Assembly (NCBI GenBank): GCA_030272585.1 | Contig: BSYQ01000013.1 | Span: forward strand, 186,001 to 250,000 | Direction of reading: 5' to 3' | Length of the DNA: 64,000 nucleotides | Source of the DNA: Bryopsis sp. KO-2023 | Lineage: Eukaryota > Chlorophyta > Ulvophyceae > Bryopsidales > Bryopsidaceae | Shown here: one piece after another, positions 10,070 to 19,900 of the stretch | Numbering within the stretch: the first letter of the stretch is position 1 | How the letters are laid out: each line of letters opens with the position of its first letter | Position numbers and translations under genes: made by a program | Notes under the pieces: model-generated | Told to the model about the DNA's origin: nothing | Seen by the model: the letters and a program-made list of their open reading frames with translations, nothing else | The model's database searches: none

Positions 10070-10980
10070 CAGAGCTGGGCAGTAACCCGTTTGTAACGCA
10101 CCGTACCGTAACGCACAGGGTCGGTACAGTAACGTGTCCGGTCGGTGCACGCACCGACCGGACGTTACAACACGTTGCACACGTTACAACGACGACCCAG
10201 TCGGTACAACAACGTCCAAGTCCGGTACAACAACGATCCGACGTTACTGTAACGCCAAAGCGTTGTTGTAACGCAGTACGTTATCAGTAACGTCTACACC
10301 GGCTGCTATAACGTCCGCACCGAGGCAAGACGTTACAACAACGGCCAGGTCGGTACAACAACGTAATGACGTTGCAGTAACGTCATGTGGATGACGTACA
10401 AAGTGACCCCCGCAGGGTCCCCAAAACCCAAGGGAACCGAGTAGGATTCGAACACCGTACCGCACGATGCCGAATCATCTACACTGAGCGCTAAGCCAAG
10501 TGGACCACGATGATTTTGTGGCTGTTGCGATTATATACCTTAATCTGTTTGTAATTCTGTGAAATTAGGGTATATCATTGCAACAACCACAAAATCATCG
10601 TGGTCCACTTGGCTTAGCGCTCAGTGTAGATGATTCGGCATCGTGCGGTACGGTGTTCGAATCCCACTCGGTTCCCTTGGGTTCTGGGGACCCTGCGGGG
10701 GTCACTTTGTACGTCATCCACATGACGTTACTGCAACGTCATTACGTTGTTGTACCGAACGTCGTACTGTCTGTGTCGGTACAACAACGTCAGTGACACG
10801 TTGCAACAACGACCCGATGTTGGGTGCTGGTCGTTGGCGATAACGTATCGTACCGATGTTGTACCGTACCGTAAAAAACATTCGCACCGTACCGTACCGT
10901 ACCGACCCCTTACGGTACGGTACGGTACGTAACGTGTCGTACCGTACCGTAGGGGGTCGTTACGGTACTGCCCAGCTCTG
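10070..10980. mobile_element. Non-autonomous hAT, 911 bp, foldback type
   Basis: Both ends read CAGAGCTGGGCAGTA inward, a perfect 15-bp terminal inverted repeat with the CAGAG start common in hATs, and an 8-bp duplication CCAACGAG flanks it. There is no transposase. The interior is a large inverted repeat: 10381-10527 pairs with 10580-10727 almost perfectly around a ~52-bp spacer. The outer parts are dense in TACCGTA/CAACGT motifs in both orientations, as in hAT subterminal repeats. Each arm contains a tRNA-like unit. Insertion is in the RNase H coding sequence of the DIRS-like element. Confidence 0.9.
10381..10727. repeat. Inverted pair of tRNA-derived (SINE-like) units
   Basis: The left arm (minus) and right arm (plus) carry the same ~130-bp unit: a CAAAATCATCGTGG start, an A-box-like TTGGCTTAGCGCTCAG, a B-box GTGTTCGAATCC about 40 nt further on, and a shared tail ending CCCTGCGGGGGTCAC. 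The spacing of the two boxes fits a tRNA-type internal Pol III promoter. Cloverleaf pairing is poor, so this is a tRNA-derived sequence rather than a working tRNA gene. A third diverged copy lies at 11377-11494. Confidence 0.65.
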
Positions 10981-10988
10981 CCAACGAG

Positions 10989-11173
10989 TGACCAAACTGT
11001 CTGTCACCAGGGTGATGCGATGATTGCGCAGCTCCGATTTGAAGTGTTCGACGGCTTTGCGAACCGCCGTAATCTCCAGGCCGTTGATGTGTTGCTTCTC
11101 CGTGTGTTGCCAAAAACCCGCGGCGAGCGCTGGGACCCTCTGTCCAGGGGTTTCCAACTTGGCTCCCCATCCT
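10989..11173 (-). pseudogene. DIRS-like element: middle RNase H segment between two hATs
   Basis: A 185-bp island of the polyprotein left between the two insertions. It encodes the RNase H stretch from GWGAKLETPG to VTDSLV, including the conserved ITA glutamate region (GLEITAV) and the aspartate in VTDS. It joins in frame to the RT segment on one side and the recombinase segment on the other once one copy of each 8-bp duplication is counted. Confidence 0.85.
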
Positions 11174-11181
11174 GTTGTACT
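11174..11181. repeat. 8-bp target duplication GTTGTACT (pair with 11648-11655)
   Basis: GTTGTACT directly flanks the 466-bp insertion on both sides. Confidence 0.9.
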
Positions 11182-11647
11182 CAGAGATAGGACTTTCCGG
11201 TTACGGTACCGTAAACCGTACCGTAACCCCACTCCGGTCACTTACGGTTACGGTAGTTACGGTCCGGACCGGAGTGGTTTTCGTGCTCGGAACCGGACCA
11301 CCGTACCACTCCGTACTGCTCCGGTACCGGACCGTACCGACCGTAACCACCGTACCAACCGTAAACCGTGAATAGTAACCCCCGCAGGGTCCCGAGAACC
11401 CAAAGGAACCCAGGGGGATTCGAACCCACGACCTTACAGACTACAGCCTAACGCTTTAGCACTGAACCACACTACTTCACGATGATTTAGGGGCTACCGT
11501 AGCTATACCGTACCTGTTCCGTACCGTAAAAACAACATATTACTCCGGTTACGGTACGGAGTTACGGCCGTAATACGGAACCGTAACTCGACCGTAACCG
11601 GACCGGACCGTAGCCGGACCAGAATTTTGGCCCAAGTCCTATCTCTG
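11182..11647. mobile_element. Non-autonomous hAT, 466 bp
   Basis: The left end is CAGAGATAGGACTT and the right end is its exact reverse complement; an 8-bp duplication GTTGTACT flanks it. The interior has CCGGTTACGGT/TACCGTAACC subterminal repeats and, at 11377-11494 on the minus strand, one tRNA-like unit with an A-box-like TGGTTCAGTGCTAAAGC and a B-box GGTTCGAATCC. It has no coding capacity. It belongs to a different subfamily from the 911-bp element (different terminal repeat) but shares the tRNA-like unit. Confidence 0.9.
11377..11494 (-). repeat. tRNA-derived SINE-like unit inside the 466-bp hAT
   Basis: The minus strand carries TAAATCATCGTG, an A-box-like TGGTTCAGTGC, then GGTTCGAATCCCCC (B-box with four of five T-stem pairs) and the same GGACCCTGCGGGGGT tail as the units at 10381-10727. 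It is a third copy of one tRNA-derived family. Confidence 0.6.
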
Positions 11648-11655
11648 GTTGTACT

Positions 11656-12867
11656 CGCGTCGACGCTCAAAGTGTGAGTCGGTAGGGGGGGCCACAGCGC
11701 CATGGAAACTTTGTTGGGGTCGAGCTTCTGCCAATGTCGGAGCTCCGCCAAAGCTGGTCGCGAAACCTGGATCCGGCTGCTCCAAGAGCGCAGCCCGTGG
11801 AGACATCGATAGAGGTGGTGGAGCCAGTAGCGCGTGCCTGGAATGGCGAGGCGACACGACTGCGCATAGCCGGTGAACTGAGCGAGATCCCGAGCGGGCA
11901 AACGCCGTCCCTTCTGCAGAGCCGAAACTCGCACGCGGCGAGCGAGCTTCTTCAGCTTCGCGAGCCTGTGTGGTGGCAAAACAAATAAGCACGACTCGGT
12001 ATCGACCAGAAAACCGAGGTGCTGAAGTCGTCGCTGCGGTTTCCAGGAAGATTTTTCTTCCTTCCACTGTAATCCCAATTGTCCCATCATTCCTTTTACT
12101 AACGAACCAAAAATTTCTAATTCAGTGGGGTCTCCGTGCATCCCCATAAAATCATCTAAGTACCATGTGATTCTAACCGGATCGGGTGAATTCCGATATC
12201 GATTCCAAAAACTGAAAATAAAATCATTTTCCCCTTGGCACTCAAGGTGGGCAACCCCTCCAGGGTTGCGTAAAAATCTGACAAACTGGTGAATCAAATC
12301 ACAAAAAAGAAGGGGAGAACCCCTATATCCGAAAGGAAGGGAAGAGCACCGAAAAAATTCACCTTCCATCTCAAACTCAAAAAATTCCTGATGCTCTGGG
12401 TGTATACCCAGGTGAAAAAAAGCATCTTTCAAATCCCACTTGATGAGGTAATCATTAGGTCGAAGAGTGCTAGAAAGAGACCTCAGATCCTCATACTGAA
12501 CTGGGTGAGGTTCGACCTGACGATTCAACGGTCGCAAGTCGATAATCAATCGCTTCCCACTAACCTCTCCGTTCTCATTTCGTTTATCCACTAAAAAAGC
12601 GTGACTGCAAATCCCATTCGCGTTAGGCGCAGCGATTTGCTGAATCGCCCCCTTTCTGAGATAATCTTTTTTAATTTTTTCCCAGTCTGCGTTCTTTTCG
12701 ACTGGTCTCACTCTTTTTTTCGGCTGAACTGGGTCGGGTACGCCGACGAACCTGGCGCGAATACCGTTTCGAATTCGGCTGAGCACCCTTTGGCTCGTCC
12801 CCACTCTGACCCATTCCTGATAGCGAGCTCGTACCTGGAGCGAGGTCCACGCCTGGTACGGATCCAT
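11656..12867 (-). CDS. DIRS-like element: reverse transcriptase and start of RNase H
   Basis: The ORF starts at 12867 and is element-derived down to 11656, where the 466-bp hAT cuts it. The reverse transcriptase has LIIDLRPLNRQV, WDLKDAFFHL, SLPFGYRGSP and the catalytic YLDDFMG, then a thumb region and the first RNase H residues (LSVDAS). The DIRS-type fold is supported by the fused recombinase downstream. The start lies a few bases after the Gag-like ORF in another frame, so translation may be coupled or frameshifted. Confidence 0.88.
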
Positions 12868-12869
12868 TA

Positions 12870-13775
12870 TTATGTCTTTGTCGTTTTCTCCTTGCTGCGA
12901 TCGCGAAAACCTCCACTAGTTCCTGCGCCGCTATCGTTTCGTTTTCGCCCCTGAGGTCGTGATCCCTGAGCGCGCTGTTGTCCTAAGGACTTAGAAAGTG
13001 ATTTCAAATAATCCTCGCTCAAACTCTCTAGCGTGCTGACGGTTCTCGTGCCGCTAAACTGTTTCGCCGCAAATGAAAGGCGTATTTTTTCCTGTAAAAG
13101 TTTCCACGCCCCTGGGTGACTGTCACCACTATCTGCCTTCAACCTCAACACTTCTAAACTTTCGACGGAGAGAACTAAAGTTTTGTAAAAGCCTTGAGCG
13201 TAAGGGCCTAGAACTTGGCGCACTGCAGGTGGCGTGTGCGGACTGCACAGAATCGTCAAGAAACCACTGGTGAGGTCGAACAAAGCTCATACAACCGGCG
13301 ACCACGTTCGGAGCTCGCTCCCAAATCCCCCAGGCCCGAGTTTTTCTAACAAACGAAAACCCTGCACTGTTCCTTCGATAGGGAAGTATTCTCCTAACGT
13401 GGTTCCACTCGGACGGTCGACCGGATTTGACGAAACGTGGGGTATTTTTTCTAGCGAGGTAACAAAAGACTGCCTTACGTAGGCTTCGTCAAAATTTCCT
13501 AGGTCCTGGCCTAGTATGTGTCGCAAAGCTTCCAGCAAAGCGTTTTCCATTCGGGGGTAAAAGATCTCCTTCGAGGAGCCGATCCGTTCACGAGAGTGAA
13601 GGTCGGTTTTTGCAAAAAGCAAAAAGGTGGCGAGAACATAAGGACAACGCCTTTTAAAGCCACAAACTAGAACAAGGCGCACGCTGCCCCAAACACAAAA
13701 CGCAAGCGCTGCCACAAATGCGTCAGCCGCGGCTGACTGTGCCAGCAAAACCCGCCCAGTACCGATCCAGCCCAT
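12870..13775 (-). pseudogene. DIRS-like element: Gag-like ORF with one in-frame stop
   Basis: Two open stretches (13775-13287 and 13286-12870) lie in the same frame and are split by a single TGA at 13289-13287. The upper part is unremarkable; the lower part has an alpha-helical segment (VRQVLGPYAQGFYKTLVLSVESLEV in short pieces) and a basic, glycine/arginine-rich tail. No zinc knuckle is seen. Position upstream of RT suggests Gag. The stop may be a decay mutation from TGG or a sequencing error. Confidence 0.55.
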
Positions 13776-13803
13776 AAACTCATGAACTGGAAGTTAATAA
13801 CAT
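13656..13803 (+). repeat. 148-bp direct repeat, right copy (element 5' end)
   Basis: Identical over 148 bp to 8133-8280. Identity of the two copies argues that the DIRS-like element inserted recently or that the copies have been homogenised. Confidence 0.9.
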
Positions 13804-16800
13804 GTTTTCTTGTTGGGAACTCCCTTTCTTAGATCCTTCGAAAGTACAGTTTCTGCACATACAAATGCATCTCTACACTCCAATATCCCAGAAAATAACA
13901 AAGAAAACTCCGCGGGATTTCATTGTTCTCCCTTGGTCAACTGTCAGGAATCGCCGCAACAATCCCGAGGGGCCCCCGTTCCAATGAATAATATAGGGTT
14001 GAATCTTGAAGAAATGCCCCAATTTACAAGACACACCATTCATCACACCTTTTTCAAGCAAACACGTGTCTGCGGGTGATCAACAAGCACAGCCACCGAA
14101 ATGGAAACCTACTTGGGTAGATCAGTGTTACGTGACGAGACACACCACACTGTCTGTCGCGGGCAGATTTGGGTCTGTATGAACATTTCTGTAAAACAAA
14201 CACCAATTGGACCACACTGTCTGTTTAGATTTTATTTTAGGTTGGTGTGTGCAGACCTTCCACAGCTGGAGTTTTTTGGGGGGCCTGGTGGGTGATGGAA
14301 ATCAGACAGGATCGATCCCCTGCAATTTCTTTTTCTACACCATCATTGAACGTTTCGAGGATTGATCTGGGCGCAAGCGTTGGTCTGAGGCTTTGTGTGA
14401 GGAGGACTTCACTGAGACTGAGGTCTCAGTCAGTTTTGTTCGGCCCAGTTGGGAGACCTGTTCCTGTTTGTCTCTCTTGAGCTTGGTAGGATGGCAGTCA
14501 CTGGCAGATCCCAGACATCGATGAATGTGTCGATGCAATCCCCTTGCATGAATTCCAGACAGGTTTCCACACAAAAAAAAAGATAATAAAGAAGGGGGGA
14601 GGAGCACAAAAGTTTCCATCAAAGATGAGCATAATCTTCACAATGTACGCTTGCCCCATTAGAATCTTGACAGACACTTCCAACCATGCAAGCAAACACC
14701 ACGTGCGTAACGACACAAAGAGTATTGCGCCTGCTTCGATCGGATTACCCAAGATCAGGCAAACTACCCCACAGCCTGTGAAAGTAGTTTTGTTTGTGAA
14801 ATGTTTGGAAAGTAGGTAGGTCTCTTTATTCTCATAAAAAAAGCCAAACAAAAAAAAGAAACATTGTCTAAGGGTGTTTGGGGGTGTCTTGTGTGAGTAA
14901 CAGAGTCAGAGTGTGAAGTGTTTTGCCACTGTGTAATAATGAAATCAATTTGCAATTGCTCTCTCCCTACGTTGGTACATGGCAGCCTTCGATGGTTTGA
15001 ACCATTACATTGCCTTTCAGTTATGCTTTTGTTATTTTCGAAAAGAAACTGCACAAAAGATCAGAATCAGAATATCTCTGAGACAAGACAACAAATACTG
15101 AAGCCAATCTATCAACAGTTTGCATCTGCAAACAAATTGACAATCATTGACAATCGGTTAGGTCTTGAACAAACCATTGCTGGATATCGAGTGCATCTGC
15201 AAACTCTTGATAGATTTGATATCCACCAGATCTAAAGAAAAAAAAACTCATTGACAATCGATTGGCAGGTCCAAACCACCACTGCAGGAACCAAACCAAA
15301 CCAAAAATTACATGCGCAAAAGCCCGGGCTTGTATTGCAAGTAGATACAAAAAACAATCCAAGAAGAATTAACCAAGGATATCATCCCAAAAAAAAAATG
15401 AACCAAAGTAGAAAGAACCACTTGGGTGGAATATTCCAAATGGGCCCCCAATTTCATAATTATTCGAATTTTCCCAACGGATCATCAACCTGAGGACCAC
15501 ATTTCTGGGTCGAATCCTCAAGTTCACGTGCAATTCAGGCACAGGTGTGGGAAACATGTACAAAATGTTGGGGAACTGTGGAGGAGTCCCTGCAGCAGTC
15601 GACTCTGACAGCTGCCAGCTGAATGGAAGGAACTCCTTCCATTCCAATATGTTCCTTTTTTGCACAGAAGTCAAATTTCTTGTTTATATGCTGGCATCAT
15701 AACTAACGGGATTTTTTTTTCACAAACGTCAAGGGGATTTTTTTTTCACATAAGTCAAATTTCTTGTTTACATGGTGGCATGATAACTACGGGGATTTTT
15801 TTTTTTCCGATACAAGGTCGAACCACCCCCCAAATACCCTCACCAAACCACTCTGCCTCCTGTTGTCCACGTCAGGGGAAACCAAACTTTTCCTCCAAAA
15901 AATAAAAAACACTGGTTTTATTTTCTCCGAAGGAAAAAACACTGTAATACACCCTGCACCCGATACATATATTCAAACATCCATAGGCAAACCGAAATCT
16001 GCCAATACTTGCCCCCAACCATCTTTCCATTTTTTTTCCCCATTTTTGTTTCTGAACCTTATTTTCTTTTTAAAGATATATATATATATCCACCTTTATA
16101 TACCAATCGTACCTCACCTGCACGAATTAAAATAAAAAAGTTGAAAAAACAAAACAAAAAAAAACCAACCAGAAAGAAAATACTCTGCTGGTTTCCTGTA
16201 CATTTTTCTTTTTGCATTTCCACCTCGCCATATTTTTCAGTCGATGCTATGCTGTGGAGCAAAAATTGAACAGGACCGAGTAATTCTCTTTTAGGCAGTC
16301 CATTGATATTTCCCATCATCCCAACACCTGCAGAAATCAAACTGCTGCAGAATAGGCAATAACATGCCTAAATTTATACACCTTTTCCCAAAAAACGCCA
16401 CCACAATTAACCAATCTCCAAAAATCAAAATCTCGCACACCCTTCAATCGAAAGGCACCATCCCCACAAAGAAAAAGCATTTTGCATTTTTTTTCATGAA
16501 TTCATTGTGTTAACGCTACAGTAGCCAATGAACCCAAGATTCTTCTGCCACCCTCCTCTTGTATTTAAAATAAAAAAAAGGACAAAAACGAAAAAAAAGC
16601 AATACACTTGTTCTTGTTATTTTTTTTTTCTCTCTTTCTTTTTCTTCTTGGTTTCCTCCCCCCCCCCCTGCCTCCCGCCAGAATTAAAAAATAAAATAAA
16701 AATAATATGCCCATTTCGCTCCCTACTTGGATTACTCATACAATGCAGATCAACACCCATGTCAATCTTTTTTTCCCCATCAAAGGATTCTTTTTCTTTT

Positions 16801-16918
16801 CTTTTTTTTGGGGGGGGGGGGAAGAGGGGGGATTACACGTGCATGCATACACAATATATACTGGACAGGCTGAATTTTTCTTTCAGTGGGTGGATTTTTT
16901 TGGGCAGGTCACCCTTTT
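13804..16918. other. Intergenic; no gene recognised
   Basis: About 3.1 kb between the DIRS-like element and the 3' end of the kinesin gene. It is AT-rich with many homopolymer runs (A, T, G, C) and no frame with family motifs. A direct duplication containing AAATTTCTTGTTTA and a poly-T tract lies at about 15666-15808. Confidence 0.5.
15666..15808. repeat. Imperfect tandem duplication with poly-T tracts
   Basis: Two related units of about 60-80 bp contain AGTCAAATTTCTTGTTTA, a CATGATAACTA-like segment and GGGATTTTTTTT. An extra GGATTTTTTTTTTCACA lies between them. Looks like replication slippage; no gene involved. Confidence 0.6.
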
Positions 16919-19900
16919 TCAGGGCACGTTTGGAGCACCGTTTGTGGAAACTCCGTCCAGAGGTCGATTCACATTGTCGCTGTTTCTCGAACTGAAACCC
17001 CCACTACCATTGGCTCCACCAGTGAGGGAAGCAAACCTTTCAATTTCCGATTGATCTTCACCTGAACCTGCTCAGCCATAATAAATAAAAAGCAAACACC
17101 ATGATTTTCTACCTTCCAATTTTTTTCCACTTCTTTCATAATTTAATCTGCATATGATTTTTTTTTTCCACTTCTTTCATAGTTTAATATATATATACCA
17201 TGATTTTAATTCAGATTTTCTAAAAAAAAATTACCATGATCTTTCTATATATCTTCCCAGTCACCCTTAGTCGGTGATATGTATTTGTCAGAATTAAAAA
17301 CAGGGAAATGTGAAAAAGAAAAATCATGGTAATTTTTTTTTCACATTTCCCTGTTTTTAATTCTGACAAATACATATCGCCGACTAAGGGTGACTGGGAA
17401 GATATATAGAAAGTGAACTGCCCCTCTTCCCCCACCCCCTTTAAAAAAAAAAAAATAATACAATGTGGATTCGTCTTTTTGTTCTTTCGATGGAAGTAAC
17501 AAGCTTTCTTCCCCTTACCGAAGCGAGCGGCTCCAGATCCATTTCTGTTTTGCAAATTATCATTCGCAGGTGGCCTAGCAAACGAATTCCGCCTCAGACT
17601 GGGAGAATTCTTGATCCCGGATCCAGCCACTGCTCTTTGAATTGTGGAAAGCATATCTTCACGTTTCTGCATGCAAAGCAAAAAAAAATTGACGCACCTG
17701 CAAAAATTGGATGCTGTAAGACTGTACAGACGAGTTCGGGAAACAGCACTTCTCTCAACACAGAATGAAATACATCTTTAATGTTTCTCAGGGTAAAAAA
17801 AAACTGCGCACCTTCAAATAAGCGAGGGTTTTTTCGGTTCTCCTTGGAGTAGATTCGATACGGACTTCTTCTTTGCTTTCTTCCTCACCCAGCAATTGCC
17901 TGCCAGATAGAAACAAACCCCCCTCATATTCACCCACCATTTTTCAATCGATCGGCACTCTGATATACATACAACTTGTAGTGAACCAAACAAGATCTAG
18001 ACACACTCATTACATTGGAGGCTGAACAACGGGCCCAAGGAGGACACATGCATGCAATAAATGAGTAAATAAATAATTTTGCAAAATTTTGCAAGAAATG
18101 GTGGTGTTAGGAGCCATCTGTGCTGGATGATTTTTGGCTGATTTTCCCCCCTACCTGAAATCAGTGATAACAGCATCCTTGCTCTTGGAGCCCCTGGTCC
18201 AGCCTGGCTTCAAACGCTTTACCTCGATTTCCAGAACACGAACCGTCAGTCTGACCGCCAATTCGTCGCCCCGATCTTTCCTGCGCTCGTTCACGATCTC
18301 CAGCAACTCTTCCTCCTCTGCACAGAAAAAATGATGGAAGCAGTCGTTAATTCGATTAATGAAACTGAATTGGAAACAGCAATTCATTTGAGAATGAAAC
18401 TGAATTGATTCCTGTGCACGATAAATGATGGAAACATTGATTAATTTGATTAATTAAACTGAATTGATCGACACAGGCAGTTCATTTGGAACAAAAACAA
18501 AGCATGCAAATTTTGGTTGAAAAAAAAGTGGGTTACAAGATGCTTGAAAAAAACTAAGAAGAGCCCAATTTCTTTAACAAAACCCCATGGATTCTGAACT
18601 GAAACAAAGATAGAAAACCCACCTGGTGACATTTCTGCATTTACAACACGCTTCGACTTGGGGAACACAGCATCCGCCCTTGGAGGCACCTGATCAAAAA
18701 CAAAACTTCAAAATCAGCGAACAAAAAAAACAATTTATATATGAAGATATACAAAGCCTATTAGTTGCACCTCGCCTTCATGAGTGATTTTTTAAAATCA
18801 TTATTCTATCATTTATTATTTTATCGTTTTGTTTATTTTATTCAGGTTTTACTTTACTCTTACATTTTTTTGATTTTTTTTATGTGCACTCTGTAAATCA
18901 TACATTGAACATCAATAGTAAAGAGTTGATGGGTTACCTCATCTTCGTCGACTTCTGATTCAGAATCGCTGGATTCTGCTTCGCTGGCGTTCTGCGCTGC
19001 TCCTCCCTCTTCCACATCTACCAACACCACAGGCCAAACATCCTCCTTTCATTCAAAAGCATTTAACTGGAATTTTTCATCGGCCACCTGTTCACGTTCG
19101 GTGTTTGGCACGACCGAAAGAAAATCAACAACATAAATGGCCAAGAGTGAACCTCCCTCCATCGCTGGACTAGCTACTTCCTTTTGATTGTATTGACAAA
19201 AAAAATTGATGAGTCATCAGCGAGGGGTGGTTACTGCGTAGCCCCACCTTGTCCTTTGGTGGCATTGGCGAGCTGCTGGATGAAATTCTCCACCTCTTTG
19301 TTGCTCTATTATACGAAACACAAAGTTCTGTTAATATCTCGGTTTGAGCTAAGGCCCACTTGCTTCATACTGGATTTCATGTTTTTCAAGGGGTGTTCAT
19401 ATTATTTTTATGTACCCCTTTTTTGGGGGGATGTTGTACTTAAAAAAAAAAGTTAACAGTACACCATTTTCTTGAATGTACACTTCATCCAAAAAAAAGT
19501 GTACACTTTTTCTTTCCGTTGTACACCTTTTTTCTTTTTTCTTTTTTTTTTTTTTTGGGGGGGGGGGGCGTTGGAAGCACACCTTTTCTTCGGCCTGTTC
19601 TTCGGTGTTGGAACCCTTACGGGCGGTCAATGCAGCAGCTGTTACGGCGGCAGCTTCCGCACGGGCAGTGCTCATCCTGACCACTTGCAATTCTTGAGTG
19701 AGCTCATCCATACGAGTTTGCATGAATCCAGTTTCCTCCGTCATGCGGACGTTCTCTCCTTGGAGTTCGTTCACCTGGCCCCTTTTGGCAAAAAAAAACA
19801 AAAACACTCGATTAGCCGTCGGTTCACACAGATAAATTTTTGATTCCATCATGAAAAACATTTCAAAACCCCACGAAACTGGATTTTCACATTGTGGCAG

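Larger units (their letters stand above)
8133..13803 (-). mobile_element. DIRS-like tyrosine-recombinase retrotransposon, with two nested hATs
   Basis: Minus-strand element bounded by two identical 148-bp direct repeats. Reading 5' to 3' on the minus strand it has a Gag-like ORF, reverse transcriptase with RNase H, and a tyrosine recombinase; it has no protease, no DDE integrase and no LTR of the usual kind. This order is diagnostic of the DIRS/PAT/Ngaro group, which integrate through recombination of a circular intermediate. The repeats are direct, so the layout is closer to PAT/Ngaro (split direct repeats) than to DIRS1 itself. Two hAT elements are inserted in the RNase H coding region. Without them the coding frame runs on through both sites. 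Confidence 0.85.

Noticed and set aside
10381..10527. Functional tRNA genes in the hATs
   Set aside because: A- and B-boxes are present but the acceptor, D and anticodon stems do not pair; better seen as tRNA-derived repeats.
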